Assembly (NCBI GenBank): GCA_022843845.1
Contig: JALHMW010000024.1
Span: forward strand, 1 to 64,000
Source of the DNA: Archangium sp.
GTDB lineage: Bacteria; Myxococcota; Myxococcia; Myxococcales; Myxococcaceae
DNA: 64,000 bases
Reading direction: 5' to 3'
The notes under the pieces are model-generated. The model saw only the letters and a list, made by a program, of their open reading frames with translations, had not been told where the DNA came from and did not search any database. The first letter of the stretch is position 1. The number at the start of each line of letters is the position of its first letter. Both the position numbers and the translations under genes were made by a program. Of this stretch, positions 63,978 through 64,000 are shown piece after piece.

Positions 63978-64000
63978 GACGCACATATACCTATGGGCAG

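Overview
The window is GC-rich chromosomal DNA with a strong G/C third-position bias, tightly packed genes and many convergent or translationally coupled pairs. About a dozen genes encode predicted lipoproteins (short signal peptide plus lipobox Cys), several with Gly/Ser linkers, TSP3-type Asp repeats or RCC1-like repeats. Together with a Ser/Thr kinase, FHA proteins, DUF1844, the ImuA/ImuB/DnaE2 mutasome and a response regulator fused to a degenerate GGDEF domain, this points to a Myxococcota bacterium, probably in or near the Myxococcaceae. The assignment is inferred from gene content, not from a marker gene. I see no rRNA, tRNA, CRISPR array or intact insertion sequence.

Layout. 1-7.1 kb: a truncated repeat-rich lipoprotein, a decayed partial copy of recG, an RCC1-like lipoprotein, then recG and greA. 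The last 99 bp of recG are repeated on the far side of the RCC1-like gene. 7.2-9.5 kb: two tandem FHA proteins and a CxxCH lipoprotein. 9.5-13.4 kb: a 2-oxo acid dehydrogenase E2 subunit and lipoyl synthase (LipA makes the cofactor carried by E2), with a lipoprotein and a small unknown between them. 13.5-20.1 kb: an aminotransferase/patatin pair, then an outer-membrane protein coupled to a large alpha/beta-hydrolase lipoprotein. 20.2-21.7 kb: the ribosomal operon rpsF-rpsR-rplI, ending in a hairpin. 21.8-25.9 kb: an ECF sigma factor with a FecR-type partner, divergent from two secreted proteins that share nearly the same signal peptide. 25.9-30.8 kb: an MtfA-like peptidase, a BON/LysM protein, an OmpA-type lipoprotein, replicative helicase dnaB and a response regulator.

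30.8-38.6 kb: a very large TSP3/VWA lipoprotein with a smaller partner, a C26 amidotransferase, thiE, a three-gene operon including DUF1844, and a broken SRPBCC gene. 38.8-44.6 kb: clpB, truA, membrane proteins and a degenerate GT51-like protein. 44.7-50.8 kb: an SOS mutagenesis cassette, imuA - 54-codon ORF - imuB - dnaE2, with a conserved 34-bp element upstream of both imuA and imuB. 50.9-55.9 kb: a kinase-pseudokinase, a VapBC-like toxin-antitoxin pair, a phytochelatin-synthase-like peptidase and a small patch of decayed ORFs. 55.2-58.4 kb: lipoproteins and a GspE_N-GAF-adenylate cyclase. 58.5-64.0 kb: an operon for the 3,5-diaminohexanoate branch of lysine breakdown (kamD, kamE, kal, kce), with a small secreted protein encoded between the two aminomutase subunits and two unknown genes downstream.

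The best candidates for undescribed biology are the extra small ORF and shared promoter-like element of the mutasome cassette, the partial recG duplication flanking a lipoprotein gene, the exported protein inside the lysine aminomutase operon, the kinase-pseudokinase fusion, and the degenerate transglycosylase-like membrane protein.
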